A program made the translations under genes and the position numbers. Shown one piece after another: positions 7,181-14,005 of a DNA stretch of 20,189 bases (positions within the stretch are counted from its first letter, which is position 1; each line of letters starts with the position of its first letter). Below the pieces are notes generated by a model. That model saw only the letters and a list, made by a program, of their open reading frames with translations. It had not been told where the DNA came from and made no database searches. Source of the DNA: Parcubacteria group bacterium CG1_02_39_15 (lineage in GTDB: Bacteria; Patescibacteriota; Minisyncoccia; Minisyncoccales; Paceibacteraceae); assembly GCA_001872265.1 (NCBI GenBank), contig MNWE01000035.1:1-20189 (forward strand), read 5' to 3'.

Positions 7181-7207
7181 TTGTGGGAAAACTAGTCAAA
7201 GTGGTGG
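7107..7207 (+). promoter_or_regulatory. mraZ promoter with phased GTGG repeats (putative MraZ operator)
   Basis: TTGACT (7124-7129) and TATAAA (7148-7153) are 18 nt apart. GTGG cores occur at 7110, 7142, 7173, 7183, 7201 and 7204; the spacings 32, 31, 10 and 21 (7183 to 7204) are close to whole helical turns. ATAATTGTGG is repeated in tandem at 7167-7176 and 7177-7186. MraZ is known to bind short G-rich direct repeats before its own gene and repress the dcw operon. The core at 7142 lies between -35 and -10, and the others lie downstream of the start. Confidence 0.6.
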
Positions 7208-7216
7208 AAAACTCAC

Positions 7217-7648
7217 ATGTTTATAGGCGAATATCGACATACTATTGATACTAAAAAAAGACTGGCTTTACCAGCTAAATTCCGAAAGGAATTGGGAAAA
7301 ACCGTCGTTGTTACTCGAGGCCTGGACAGCTGCTTGATTGTTTATCCTTTAAAAGAATGGCGGGTGATGTCAGACAAATTGGGGAAGCTGCCTCTTAGTC
7401 AAACCGAAGCCAGGGGTTTTGCCAGGGTTATGTTATCGGGCGCAATGGCAGTGGGAGTAGATGGATTGGGAAGGGTTCTTATCCCGGAATATTTAAAAGG
7501 ATACGCTGGACTAAAAAAGAATGTTATTATTTGCGGCCTCTATAATCGCTTGGAAATCTGGGATGCTCAAAAGTGGAATATTTACGAAAAGAAAATGGAA
7601 AAAGGAGTGGAGGACCTAGCATCAAAATTAAAAGAGCTGGGAATCTAA
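7217..7648 (+). CDS. mraZ: Transcriptional regulator MraZ
   Basis: MraZ is the ring-forming DNA-binding protein that opens dcw clusters and represses its own operon. Its 143 residues contain the two expected SpoVT/AbrB-like halves, each with the signature DxxxR: DTKKRLALPAKFR (11-23) and DGLGRVLIPEYLK (82-94). Length is normal. The ATG follows a GTGGTGG stretch (7201-7207) that can act both as ribosome site and as the last MraZ repeat. The next gene, rsmH, begins directly after its stop, the usual dcw order. Confidence 0.95.
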   Translation: MFIGEYRHTIDTKKRLALPAKFRKELGKTVVVTRGLDSCLIVYPLKEWRVMSDKLGKLPLSQTEARGFARVMLSGAMAVGVDGLGRVLIPEYLKGYAGLKKNVIICGLYNRLEIWDAQKWNIYEKKMEKGVEDLASKLKELGI

Positions 7649-8527
7649 ATGGTTCATATACCTGTTCTTCAAAAAGAAGTCATTAAATATTTAGAACCAA
7701 AACCCAATGAGAATCTTATTGACTGCACAATCGGCGAAGCCGGCCATACTCTGGCAATCTTAGAGAAAAATGGACCAAGAGGAAAAGTCTTAGGGATAGA
7801 TCAAGACCCTGAAATGATTAAGAATATAGAATGTAGAATATCGAATATCGAATATAAAAAAAGATTGATTCTTGTTTGCGATAATTTCGCTAATTTAGAA
7901 GAGATTGTTAAAAAGGAAAATTTTAAATTGGTAAAAGGAATTCTCTTTGACTTGGGAATGTCCAGCTGGCACTTGGAAAAATCGGGTAGGGGATTCAGCT
8001 TTCTAAAACGGGAGCCCTTAGACATGAGGTACAACCCAGAGAGTCCCCTGACAGCTGAAAAAATAGTAAATTACTGGTCGGCGCCGGAAATTGAAAAAAT
8101 CTTAAGGGAGTACGGCCAAGAAAGCTTTGCCAGGGAAATTGCCAAGAACATTATTGAGTTCAGAAAAATTAAACCGATTAAAACAACTTCTCTCTTGGTT
8201 GAGCTTGTTAAAAAAGCCGTACCAAAAAGATTTCACCATAAAAAATTACATCCAGCCACCAAAACCTTTCAAGCTCTCAGAATTGCCGTAAATGACGAGC
8301 TGAATAATTTAGTAAAAGGTTTGAGCCAGGCTTTGAAAACCTTAGAGAACGGAGGAAGGTTGGCTGTAATTTCCTTCCACTCTTTGGAAGATAGAATTGT
8401 TAAAAACTTTTTACAAGAAAGAAAAATAGAAATCTTAACAAAAAAGCCGATTGCGCCATCTTTAGAAGAAATTAAAATTAATCCCCGCTCCCGCTCTGCT
8501 AAGCTGCGAGTGGGGCAAAAATCGTGA
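7649..8527 (+). CDS. rsmH: 16S rRNA (cytosine(1402)-N(4))-methyltransferase RsmH
   Basis: RsmH (MraW) methylates N4 of C1402 in the 16S rRNA P site, using S-adenosylmethionine. The 292-residue protein begins with the family motif HIPVLQKEVI (3-12), then SAM-binding IDCTIGEAGHT (24-34) and GIDQDP (49-54), DLGMSSWHLE (101-110), GFSFLKREPLDMRY (115-128), HPATKTFQALRIAVNDEL and the near C-terminal VISFHSLEDRIVK. The ATG follows the mraZ stop with no gap. Residues about 59-70 are encoded by five tandem 7-bp units (7822-7856) that fall in the variable helix after GIDQDP; the frame stays open. ftsL overlaps its stop by GTGA. Confidence 0.96.
   Translation: MVHIPVLQKEVIKYLEPKPNENLIDCTIGEAGHTLAILEKNGPRGKVLGIDQDPEMIKNIECRISNIEYKKRLILVCDNFANLEEIVKKENFKLVKGILFDLGMSSWHLEKSGRGFSFLKREPLDMRYNPESPLTAEKIVNYWSAPEIEKILREYGQESFAREIAKNIIEFRKIKPIKTTSLLVELVKKAVPKRFHHKKLHPATKTFQALRIAVNDELNNLVKGLSQALKTLENGGRLAVISFHSLEDRIVKNFLQERKIEILTKKPIAPSLEEIKINPRSRSAKLRVGQKS
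7822..7856 (+). repeat. Tandem 7-bp repeat inside rsmH
   Basis: Five consecutive heptamers: GAATATA, GAATGTA, GAATATC, GAATATC, GAATATA. They encode NIECRISNIEY-type residues. From memory, similar IEYRISN-type stretches recur in proteins of Parcubacteria-like genomes, which suggests a dispersed element; I cannot check that here. Confidence 0.75.
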
Positions 8528-8844
8528 CCAAAAATACCTTCCCTTTAAGTCTTAATTTAAAATTATTTTGGACTTTAGCCTTCGCCGCCGCGGTCTTTCT
8601 GGTAATTTTCTATATTTTTCAAATCAATATCTTTACCAGAGATTTTTATCTTAACCAACAATCTAAGCAAAATCTGGAAGCGCTTACTCAAGAAAACGAA
8701 GCTTTAAAAATTGACTTCTCCAAGGCCGGCTCCTTAGCGAACATAAACAATTATCTCCAAAGTCAAAGTTTTGAAAAAGTAAAACAGGTAAAATATATTC
8801 AAATATTTAAACCTGTGGCGGCAAACCCAGGCTTGGTGCAATGA
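8524..8844 (+). CDS. ftsL: FtsL-like cell division protein
   Basis: A 106-residue bitopic membrane protein: short N-terminal cytoplasmic tail, one membrane helix (about 13-34), then a helix with coiled-coil character (about 40-70, QQSKQNLEALTQENEALKID). This is the FtsL/DivIC layout; FtsL helps to recruit and activate the septal FtsW-FtsI synthase. Sequence similarity in this family is low, so the call rests on topology and on position between rsmH and the class B PBP. It starts with a GTG that overlaps the rsmH stop (GTGA) and ends in an ATGA overlap with the next gene, so it is translationally coupled on both sides. Confidence 0.8.
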   Translation: MTKNTFPLSLNLKLFWTLAFAAAVFLVIFYIFQINIFTRDFYLNQQSKQNLEALTQENEALKIDFSKAGSLANINNYLQSQSFEKVKQVKYIQIFKPVAANPGLVQ

Positions 8845-10430
8845 AGTGGCGGATTAATTTAGTCTTTTTTCTTATTTTCTTGTTTTCGGCAGCTCTTCTG
8901 GGCAAGCTTTTTTTTATTCAGGTGCTTCAGGGCGATTTTTATAAGGCCTTGGCTCAGGGGCTTCATATTCTTCCAGAAGAAATTCGAACTGAGCGAGGAG
9001 AAATTTATTTTAAAAATGGAGAGACTCTGGCCATAAATTGGAACTGGCCACTAATTTTTGCCTCTCCCCCAAAAGTCAAAGAACCAGAAAAAACTGCTGA
9101 CATTTTAAGTTCAATTCTTAGTTTTGATAAAAATTTTATTTTAGAAAAACTTCAAGGAGAAAGCTTATATGCTTTGATTAAAAATAGACTAAGCCAGGAA
9201 GAAGTAGAGCTTTTAAAAACCAACAATTTAGACGGTATTTTTATCGGTGAAGAACGCGGCAGATACTACCCCCAAGAAGGTTTGGTTTCTCAAGTCGTCG
9301 GCTTTTTAGGGGCTGAGGGCTCTGGGCAATACGGCTTGGAAGAATATTACGATACAGCCCTCCAAGGATCCAGCAAAGGAACCGACCTGACTTTGACTAT
9401 TGATTACGATATCCAGTTCTTAGCCGAAAAATTATTAGAAGGGGCAAAAGAAAATTTGGACATAGAAGAGGGCCAGATTATTGTCATAGATCCATACTCG
9501 GGAAAGATATTGGCCATGGCTAATTTCCCCAATTTTAACCCCAATCAATATAAAGAATATGCGACGGCGGGCGATTTAAAAATTTTTCAAAATGGAGCTA
9601 CCCAAAAAATCTTTGAACCAGGTTCGGTCTTCAAGCCAATCACTATGGCCGCTGCCTTAAATGAAGAAAAAGTTACTCCCGAAACGACCTATACTGACCC
9701 GGGAATAATTGAAATCGGTGGCTGGCCTATTTATAATTACGAACAAAGAATTTATCCGGGCGTGCTTACCATGACCAATGTTCTGGAAAAATCAATTAAT
9801 ACTGGCGCCGTTTTTGCCGGGAGGCAACTCGGCGGAGAGCTTTTTAAAAAATATATTGAGAAATTTGGGATATTTGAGCCAACCGGCATTGATCTTGAAG
9901 AAACCTGCCCGGAGAACAAAGAGTTTAAACAAGGCAGAGAAATTAATTTTGCTACTGCCTTCTTCGGTCAAGGGATCGAAATGACCCCGATCCAATTAAT
10001 CCGGGCTTACTCGGCCATTGCTAACGGCGGCAAATTGGTTACCCCTTATTTAGTAGAGCAGAATAAAGAACCCGAAGCTTTTGAATCCATTATTTCCTCT
10101 AAAACAAGTTCTCAATTGGCGGCAATGCTGATTAGCGTGGTGGAAAACGGCTTTGCCAAATCAGCCCGGATTCCCGGATACTATGTGGCGGGGAAAACCG
10201 GAACCGCTCAGGTTTCCTATTCTGCTTTAGGAATTAATAAACAGGGTTATTCTGAAAAAACGATTCAAGTTTTTGTCGGTTTTGCTCCGGCCCTTAATCC
10301 TCAATTTTTAATTCTGGTAAAACTTAATAATCCCAAAACCAAGACAGCTGAATACTCAGCCGTCCCTATTTTCCACGACTTAGCTGAACACATCATCCAT
10401 CAGTATCAAATTCCGCCAGACTACGATTAG
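8841..10430 (+). CDS. ftsI: Class B penicillin-binding protein (FtsI/PBP2-like transpeptidase)
   Basis: This enzyme cross-links peptidoglycan stem peptides, here probably at the septum. The 529 residues comprise an N-terminal membrane anchor (about 5-25), a pedestal region starting with the conserved RTERGEIYFKNG, and a transpeptidase domain with all active-site motifs: S262-V-F-K265, S318-I-N320 and K452-T-G454. There is no glycosyltransferase domain, hence class B. It overlaps ftsL by ATGA. Its place after ftsL favours FtsI over an elongation PBP2. A MurF-like gene follows after 4 nt. Confidence 0.92.
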   Translation: MKWRINLVFFLIFLFSAALLGKLFFIQVLQGDFYKALAQGLHILPEEIRTERGEIYFKNGETLAINWNWPLIFASPPKVKEPEKTADILSSILSFDKNFILEKLQGESLYALIKNRLSQEEVELLKTNNLDGIFIGEERGRYYPQEGLVSQVVGFLGAEGSGQYGLEEYYDTALQGSSKGTDLTLTIDYDIQFLAEKLLEGAKENLDIEEGQIIVIDPYSGKILAMANFPNFNPNQYKEYATAGDLKIFQNGATQKIFEPGSVFKPITMAAALNEEKVTPETTYTDPGIIEIGGWPIYNYEQRIYPGVLTMTNVLEKSINTGAVFAGRQLGGELFKKYIEKFGIFEPTGIDLEETCPENKEFKQGREINFATAFFGQGIEMTPIQLIRAYSAIANGGKLVTPYLVEQNKEPEAFESIISSKTSSQLAAMLISVVENGFAKSARIPGYYVAGKTGTAQVSYSALGINKQGYSEKTIQVFVGFAPALNPQFLILVKLNNPKTKTAEYSAVPIFHDLAEHIIHQYQIPPDYD

Positions 10431-10434
10431 GCTT

Positions 10435-11475
10435 ATGCTGAATTTTATTTCAAAAATTAAAATTCTTTTTCAAAAACCAAAGGTGGTGGTTGTAGTTGGT
10501 AATGGCCGCCAGACTACCAAGGAAGCTATTTTTCAGGTTTTAAACCAGCATTTCAAAGTTGGTAAGGAGGTTTTAATTTTTGAGACTAACCTTGAAAGCT
10601 TTGACGAAATTAAGTTCTTGATTGCTAATTCTTCTTTGCCAGTATTAGTAATAACCCATTTTGGCGACATCCCGCCAGATAAAGTCTTTTTTGCCGGTGA
10701 AAGAGGCGATGAAAAAATTCGGGCTCTATCCAAAGCAATGCCGGCTCGGGGTTATTTGGTATTAAATTTTGACGACGAAACGGTCAGAGAAATAAAAGAC
10801 GAAACCAATTTAAAGGAAACAACCTTTGGTTTCCAAGAGAATGCTGATTTTCGGGCCACCGACATTAAGTTAGACACCGGAACAAATTTTAAAGTTAATT
10901 ATCGAGGGAATATCGTTCCGATTTGGTTAGATGGGCTATTTGGCAAGGAACAAATCTATGCTGCCCTGGCTACAGCTTCTGTAGGCAGTATTTTTAATCT
11001 AAATTTAGTTGCCATATCTCAGGCATTAAAAAAGTACCAATCGCTGCCTGGCAAGATGAGAGTGATTGAAGGAATAAAACACAGCCGGATTTTGGACGAC
11101 TCTCAATCAGCAACCGTATCTTCAATGATTGAGGCAATTGAAACTCTGGGGATTATTCCTGGCTACACAAGAAAAGTGGCGGTTTTAGGAGACGTTATGG
11201 GAGTTGGGAAATATACCATTGAAGCCCATGAGGCGATAGGGGAAAGAGTAGCTAAAAAAGCTGATTTGCTTTTTACCTTCGGCTCCAGAGCAAAGTTTAT
11301 TGCCCAGGGTGCTCAAAATAAAGGCATGCCCCTTGAAAAGATTTTCCAATTTGATATAATAGATGAGGGTAAATTGAAGCTTCAGGACGAAATTAGAGAA
11401 GGGGACTTAATTTTGGTAGATGGTTCAAAAGAGATGGAAATGGATAAAATCGTCAAAGAAATTGTAATAAATTAA
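10435..11475 (+). CDS. MurF-like Mur ligase family protein, shortened, with altered ATP site
   Basis: MurF adds D-Ala-D-Ala to the UDP-MurNAc-tripeptide with ATP. This protein has 346 residues against about 450 for MurF. It begins directly with the central-domain P-loop region (no N-terminal UDP-substrate domain), and the loop reads GNGRQTTKE (22-30) where GSNGKTTTKE is expected: the Lys is gone. GYLVLNFDD matches the MurF central-domain end, and the C-terminal domain is recognisable (LPGKMRVIEGI, VAVLGDVMGVG, GDLILVDGSKEMEMDKIV). The usual DDTYNANP motif is replaced by DDSQSATVSS. Operon position supports a cell-wall role, but normal MurF catalysis is doubtful. It could be a pseudoenzyme or a ligase with changed chemistry. 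Confidence 0.8.
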   Translation: MLNFISKIKILFQKPKVVVVVGNGRQTTKEAIFQVLNQHFKVGKEVLIFETNLESFDEIKFLIANSSLPVLVITHFGDIPPDKVFFAGERGDEKIRALSKAMPARGYLVLNFDDETVREIKDETNLKETTFGFQENADFRATDIKLDTGTNFKVNYRGNIVPIWLDGLFGKEQIYAALATASVGSIFNLNLVAISQALKKYQSLPGKMRVIEGIKHSRILDDSQSATVSSMIEAIETLGIIPGYTRKVAVLGDVMGVGKYTIEAHEAIGERVAKKADLLFTFGSRAKFIAQGAQNKGMPLEKIFQFDIIDEGKLKLQDEIREGDLILVDGSKEMEMDKIVKEIVIN

Positions 11476-11546
11476 GCAAAAATTCGTCATATTTTAAATA
11501 AAAGTATGGAAAAATTGATATCCAGAACTTATTTCATTTTTAAAGG

Positions 11547-11576
11547 AGCTGACCAGGGGACCAGCTGAGTTTTTTT
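11547..11576 (+). terminator. Terminator of the dcw operon, first of two
   Basis: AGCTG (11547-11551) / CAGCT (11562-11566), followed after GAG by seven T (11570-11576). The stem is short with an internal mismatch, but the T-run is excellent. Confidence 0.65.
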
Positions 11577-11602
11577 GTAAAGATTTCTAAGCAAGAAAAT
11601 TC

Positions 11603-11629
11603 AGCTGATCCCAAAGGATCAGCTCTTTT
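11603..11629 (+). terminator. Second terminator hairpin
   Basis: Perfect 9-bp stem AGCTGATCC (11603-11611) / GGATCAGCT (11616-11624), loop CAAA, then CTTTTGTT. It is closely related in sequence to the reverse complement of the hairpin just upstream. Confidence 0.75.
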
Positions 11630-11758
11630 GTTGCCCGAGCGAGGCAAAGCCGAGCGAAGGGTGGAGATGAAGCATTAGCTTCATCGACTGTAGCACCTCA
11701 ACAACTTAATATGGGGTAATAATATAAGACTTGTAAAGAAGGAGGAGTCAAGACAAGC

Positions 11759-11926
11759 ATGGCAAGAAAAGAAAGGAACAATTCTGACTCTAGCGGAGAG
11801 AAGCGGTTAACTTGTCGTAAATGCGGAGAGAAATTTAAAGCAAAAAAGGGGAGTAAAAATAACGGCTGTAGTGTTACGGTACAATGTCCTTATTGTCGGA
11901 CCGATAATGTATTCAAACAAGTTTAA
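11759..11926 (+). CDS. 55-residue zinc-ribbon protein
   Basis: The frame runs from ATG 11759 to TAA 11924-11926. The very basic N-terminal stretch (MARKERNN) leads into a four-cysteine zinc ribbon: C19-x2-C22 (TCRKCG) and C43-x2-C46 (QCPYCR), 20 residues apart. AAGGAGG (11739-11745) is a strong ribosome site 13 nt upstream. A perfect terminator follows 20 nt after the stop, so this is a complete single-gene unit. Small zinc ribbons of this form occur in nucleic-acid-binding proteins and in stand-alone proteins of unknown function; I cannot name a family. Cysteine spacing, ribosome site and terminator together make it a convincing gene despite its size. Confidence 0.82.
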   Translation: MARKERNNSDSSGEKRLTCRKCGEKFKAKKGSKNNGCSVTVQCPYCRTDNVFKQV

Positions 11927-11946
11927 AGTTTACGTTCTATTTATGT

Positions 11947-11980
11947 GCCGTCCCGCTCTAAAAGGGACGGCTTTATTTTT
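11947..11980 (+). terminator. Terminator of the zinc-ribbon gene
   Basis: Perfect 8-bp GC-rich stem GCCGTCCC (11947-11954) / GGGACGGC (11964-11971), 9-nt loop, then TTTATTTTT. Confidence 0.92.
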
Positions 11981-11988
11981 AGAAAGAA

Positions 11989-12017
11989 TAGACAAAACTC
12001 AAATTTTATGTTAAATT
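11989..12017 (+). promoter_or_regulatory. Putative promoter of the basic protein / tRNA / HD gene unit
   Basis: TAGACA (11989-11994) and TAAATT (12012-12017) are 17 nt apart. RNA would start near 12024, about 14 nt before the left arm of the 14-bp inverted repeat. Confidence 0.4.
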
Positions 12018-12037
12018 AAAAAATAGCTCTAGTCAAA

Positions 12038-12501
12038 GAAGGTGATGATCCAAAAGGAGGTGGAAGATGAGAAAAAATACGAAACCCCATCGTGTTTCAG
12101 TGTCAGCGCCCATAGTCCCGTCACCAGCCGCCAATCAAACAATAGGCGATAGGGTGAGAAGAATTCTTGCCGATAATAGTTCGCTTTCGTCAGGTGATTG
12201 GTTCTTACTCACTCAGATTCACCTAATTTGCTTATTTAGACGGGCAAGGAGTGAATCGAGAAAGAGGAAAATCGATAAATACCTTAGCCGACGGGAAGAA
12301 AAGTATCTCAGCCAGAAGAAAGACCCCCAAATTGGCCTTACTCCTCAGGATTTCATAGGGCTGAACCAATGGGTTGTTAATCAGGATCTGGCTGATAAAC
12401 AGCATAACAAGCTCGAAGCCCTTATTAAAAGGGTGAAGCAACGTAAGAGACAAGCGAAGAGAGAGGCAAAAAGAGCTAAAAAATAACGGATCATCACCTT
12501 C
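12038..12501. repeat. 14-bp perfect inverted repeat enclosing one gene (leader/trailer)
   Basis: GAAGGTGATGATCC (12038-12051) and its exact reverse complement GGATCATCACCTTC (12488-12501) flank the basic-protein gene. The left arm ends 2 nt before the ribosome site region; the right arm starts 1 nt after the stop codon and ends 9 nt before tRNA-Glu. No target-site duplication is visible outside the arms. Confidence 0.85.
12067..12486 (+). CDS. Basic protein of unknown function
   Basis: I do not recognise this 139-residue protein. Residues 1-25 are Ser/Pro-rich and look disordered. A central region (about 26-60, with GDWFLLTQIHLICLFRRAR) may fold as helices. The C-terminal 35 residues are almost all Lys, Arg, Gln and Ala (KRVKQRKRQAKREAKRAKK), a likely basic helix that could bind RNA or DNA. 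There is no signal peptide and no cysteine pair. The ATG has a perfect AAAGGAGG site (12054-12061). The gene is enclosed by a perfect 14-bp inverted repeat, and tRNA-Glu follows 24 nt after the stop with no terminator between, which hints at a link with RNA processing or translation. That is inference from context only. Confidence 0.75.
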   Translation: MRKNTKPHRVSVSAPIVPSPAANQTIGDRVRRILADNSSLSSGDWFLLTQIHLICLFRRARSESRKRKIDKYLSRREEKYLSQKKDPQIGLTPQDFIGLNQWVVNQDLADKQHNKLEALIKRVKQRKRQAKREAKRAKK

Positions 12502-12510
12502 GCTTTTCCT

Positions 12511-12586
12511 GCCGCCTTCGTCTAGTTTGGTCTAGGACGTCGGGTTCTCATCCCGAAAATCATGGGTTCAAATCCCGTAGGCGGCG
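12511..12586 (+). tRNA. tRNA-Glu (anticodon CTC)
   Basis: A full cloverleaf is visible: acceptor GCCGCCT (12511-12517) / AGGCGGC (12579-12585), a D-arm with GGTCTAGGAC, anticodon stem TCGGG/CCCGA with loop TTCTCAT (anticodon CTC, reads GAG), and T-arm ATGGG-TTCAAAT-CCCGT. The discriminator base is G. CCA is not encoded (GCAA follows), so it must be added by the CCA enzyme. It lies between two protein genes without terminators on either side. Confidence 0.95.
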
Positions 12587-12634
12587 CAAAGTCTCTTTTC
12601 AAATTTAATAAACGAAACGCGAAAGGAGGGCGCT

Positions 12635-14005
12635 ATGCATCCGACAGATATTGATCAACAAAAACTGTTAAGTCTTTCTCCGCCAGCTCCTTTCAGTTTC
12701 GGGCAACATCCCAAATTTGAAAGGAGTTTCAGAAAACACTTAAAACGTCTTAGTTTCGGTAAAGAAATTTCTCTCTCTGAATTAGCCGACCCCCGTCATC
12801 CGGAAGTCTTTATTATCCCACGGAACCGTTTTCTTTACGTCGTTGACGAGTGGGGAAACGCCATCGGGTTTGAGCAAACAGCCTTCCCGTTTAGCTCAAC
12901 CGACTTTTATGTTGATATTGACGAAGACGAAAAGGGATTGTTCTACGAGTTTGGTCACTCTCCACCTCTTCTCAGGTTAGGAGGGATTAGTCAGCTTGGA
13001 TATTTGGTGCCGCCAAGACCAAAAGAATGGAACAAAGAAGCAAGCATTTCTTATTTGAGACCAACATTTCATCATACTCGCTGGATTCATTCTTTATTGG
13101 TAGCTATCCTTACAGAAGTTATTCTGGCCCGGAACGGCTTTTCCCAAAAAGAAAGGGCTCCGATGGTACTGACTGCTGGTTGTCACGATATTGCCACTCC
13201 GGCTGGCGGTGATTCTATCAAACGGGTTGATCCAAAAAACCTAGACGAAGAAGAAAACTTCGGCTGGGTGCTGGAACATTATGATTTAATTAAACGTTGG
13301 TCTAAACGATTTGGTTTTGATCTCGGCACGGCTGAAAGTTGGGTAAGAGGAGAAGGTGTATTCGGCCAGCTCTTAGATGTTATTGATAAAATCTCTTATA
13401 CTGCTCTAGATTGTTATCATGTTGGGTTTGAACGACCATGTCAAATAAGAGATTTCTGCCTTAAACATCCTTTGGCTATGGACATTTGGCAGGATATCCG
13501 ATTTACTCCCGACCGCACTGAATTCTTCTTTGCCCAACCCGAATGCCTTTTCCGGTTTCTCTTGCTCAGGGCTTACGAATTCCAGGAATTCCTTTTCAAC
13601 CCTTATTCTCGCGCCTTGGACCTCTTTCTTAAAAGATTAACCCAACCTCTCTACCAGACTGGCATCATTACTAAAAAGCAACTTCTGACTCAGAATGACA
13701 ACTGGCTAGAGCAGGTACTGAGTCAATATTATCCCGAAGAGATTAAATGGATTATTGAACCCGAAGAGCTCTCTTGGGAAAAATTCAAAACAGAAGAAGA
13801 CCAAGGGGAGTTTTGCGCGAAGTTGGGAGCCCGAGTGGATCACACTGAATACCTTGCCGGGCCTTCTACTGGCTTAGATTGGTTAGTATCAAACCAAGAG
13901 AAAATAGTGCCTCTAAGACGAGCGATTTCCGAGAGGAAAGTAAAATTACTGGAAGAAGTGGTAGCCTCCATCGTCGGCTACTATGTTTACTATAAAAGAC
14001 CTTAG
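12635..14005 (+). CDS. HD-domain phosphohydrolase (dGTPase/SAMHD-like fold)
   Basis: HD-domain proteins are metal-dependent phosphohydrolases that act on nucleotides or signalling nucleotides. The 456-residue protein carries the H...HD...D set: H152 in TRWIHSLL, H184-D185 in CHDIATPAGGDS, and D248 or D251 in LLDVIDKISYTALD. The pattern, with a helix between the first His and HD and the DKISY segment, is closest to the dGTPase/SAMHD1-type group, but I see no further motif that fixes a substrate. The N-terminal 140 residues precede the HD domain and have no recognised motif; the C-terminal 170 are also unassigned. The ATG at 12635 has AAAGGAGGG 7 nt upstream. The gene lies 48 nt after tRNA-Glu, and its stop codon is inside its own terminator. 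Sampled lines are about 50% GC. Confidence 0.85.
   Translation: MHPTDIDQQKLLSLSPPAPFSFGQHPKFERSFRKHLKRLSFGKEISLSELADPRHPEVFIIPRNRFLYVVDEWGNAIGFEQTAFPFSSTDFYVDIDEDEKGLFYEFGHSPPLLRLGGISQLGYLVPPRPKEWNKEASISYLRPTFHHTRWIHSLLVAILTEVILARNGFSQKERAPMVLTAGCHDIATPAGGDSIKRVDPKNLDEEENFGWVLEHYDLIKRWSKRFGFDLGTAESWVRGEGVFGQLLDVIDKISYTALDCYHVGFERPCQIRDFCLKHPLAMDIWQDIRFTPDRTEFFFAQPECLFRFLLLRAYEFQEFLFNPYSRALDLFLKRLTQPLYQTGIITKKQLLTQNDNWLEQVLSQYYPEEIKWIIEPEELSWEKFKTEEDQGEFCAKLGARVDHTEYLAGPSTGLDWLVSNQEKIVPLRRAISERKVKLLEEVVASIVGYYVYYKRP

Larger units (their letters stand above)
11476..11758. other. Structured intergenic region with tandem terminators and hairpins
   Basis: These 283 nt between the MurF-like gene and the zinc-ribbon gene hold, in order: a possible 20-codon reading frame (ATG 11506, TGA 11566-11568), two terminator-like hairpins, a GC-rich stretch with the direct repeat CCGAGCGA, a perfect hairpin GATGAAGC (11666-11673) / GCTTCATC (11678-11685) with loop ATTA, flanked by GGTG (11660-11663) and CACC (11694-11697) that could close an outer stem, and an A/T-rich part that should contain the promoter of the next gene (TATAAG at 11723-11728, no clear -35). 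I match it to no known RNA family. Confidence 0.5.

Noticed and set aside
12038..12501. The 14-bp inverted repeat as ends of an insertion sequence.
   Set aside because: No transposase motifs in the enclosed protein and no target-site duplication outside the arms; kept only as an alternative.
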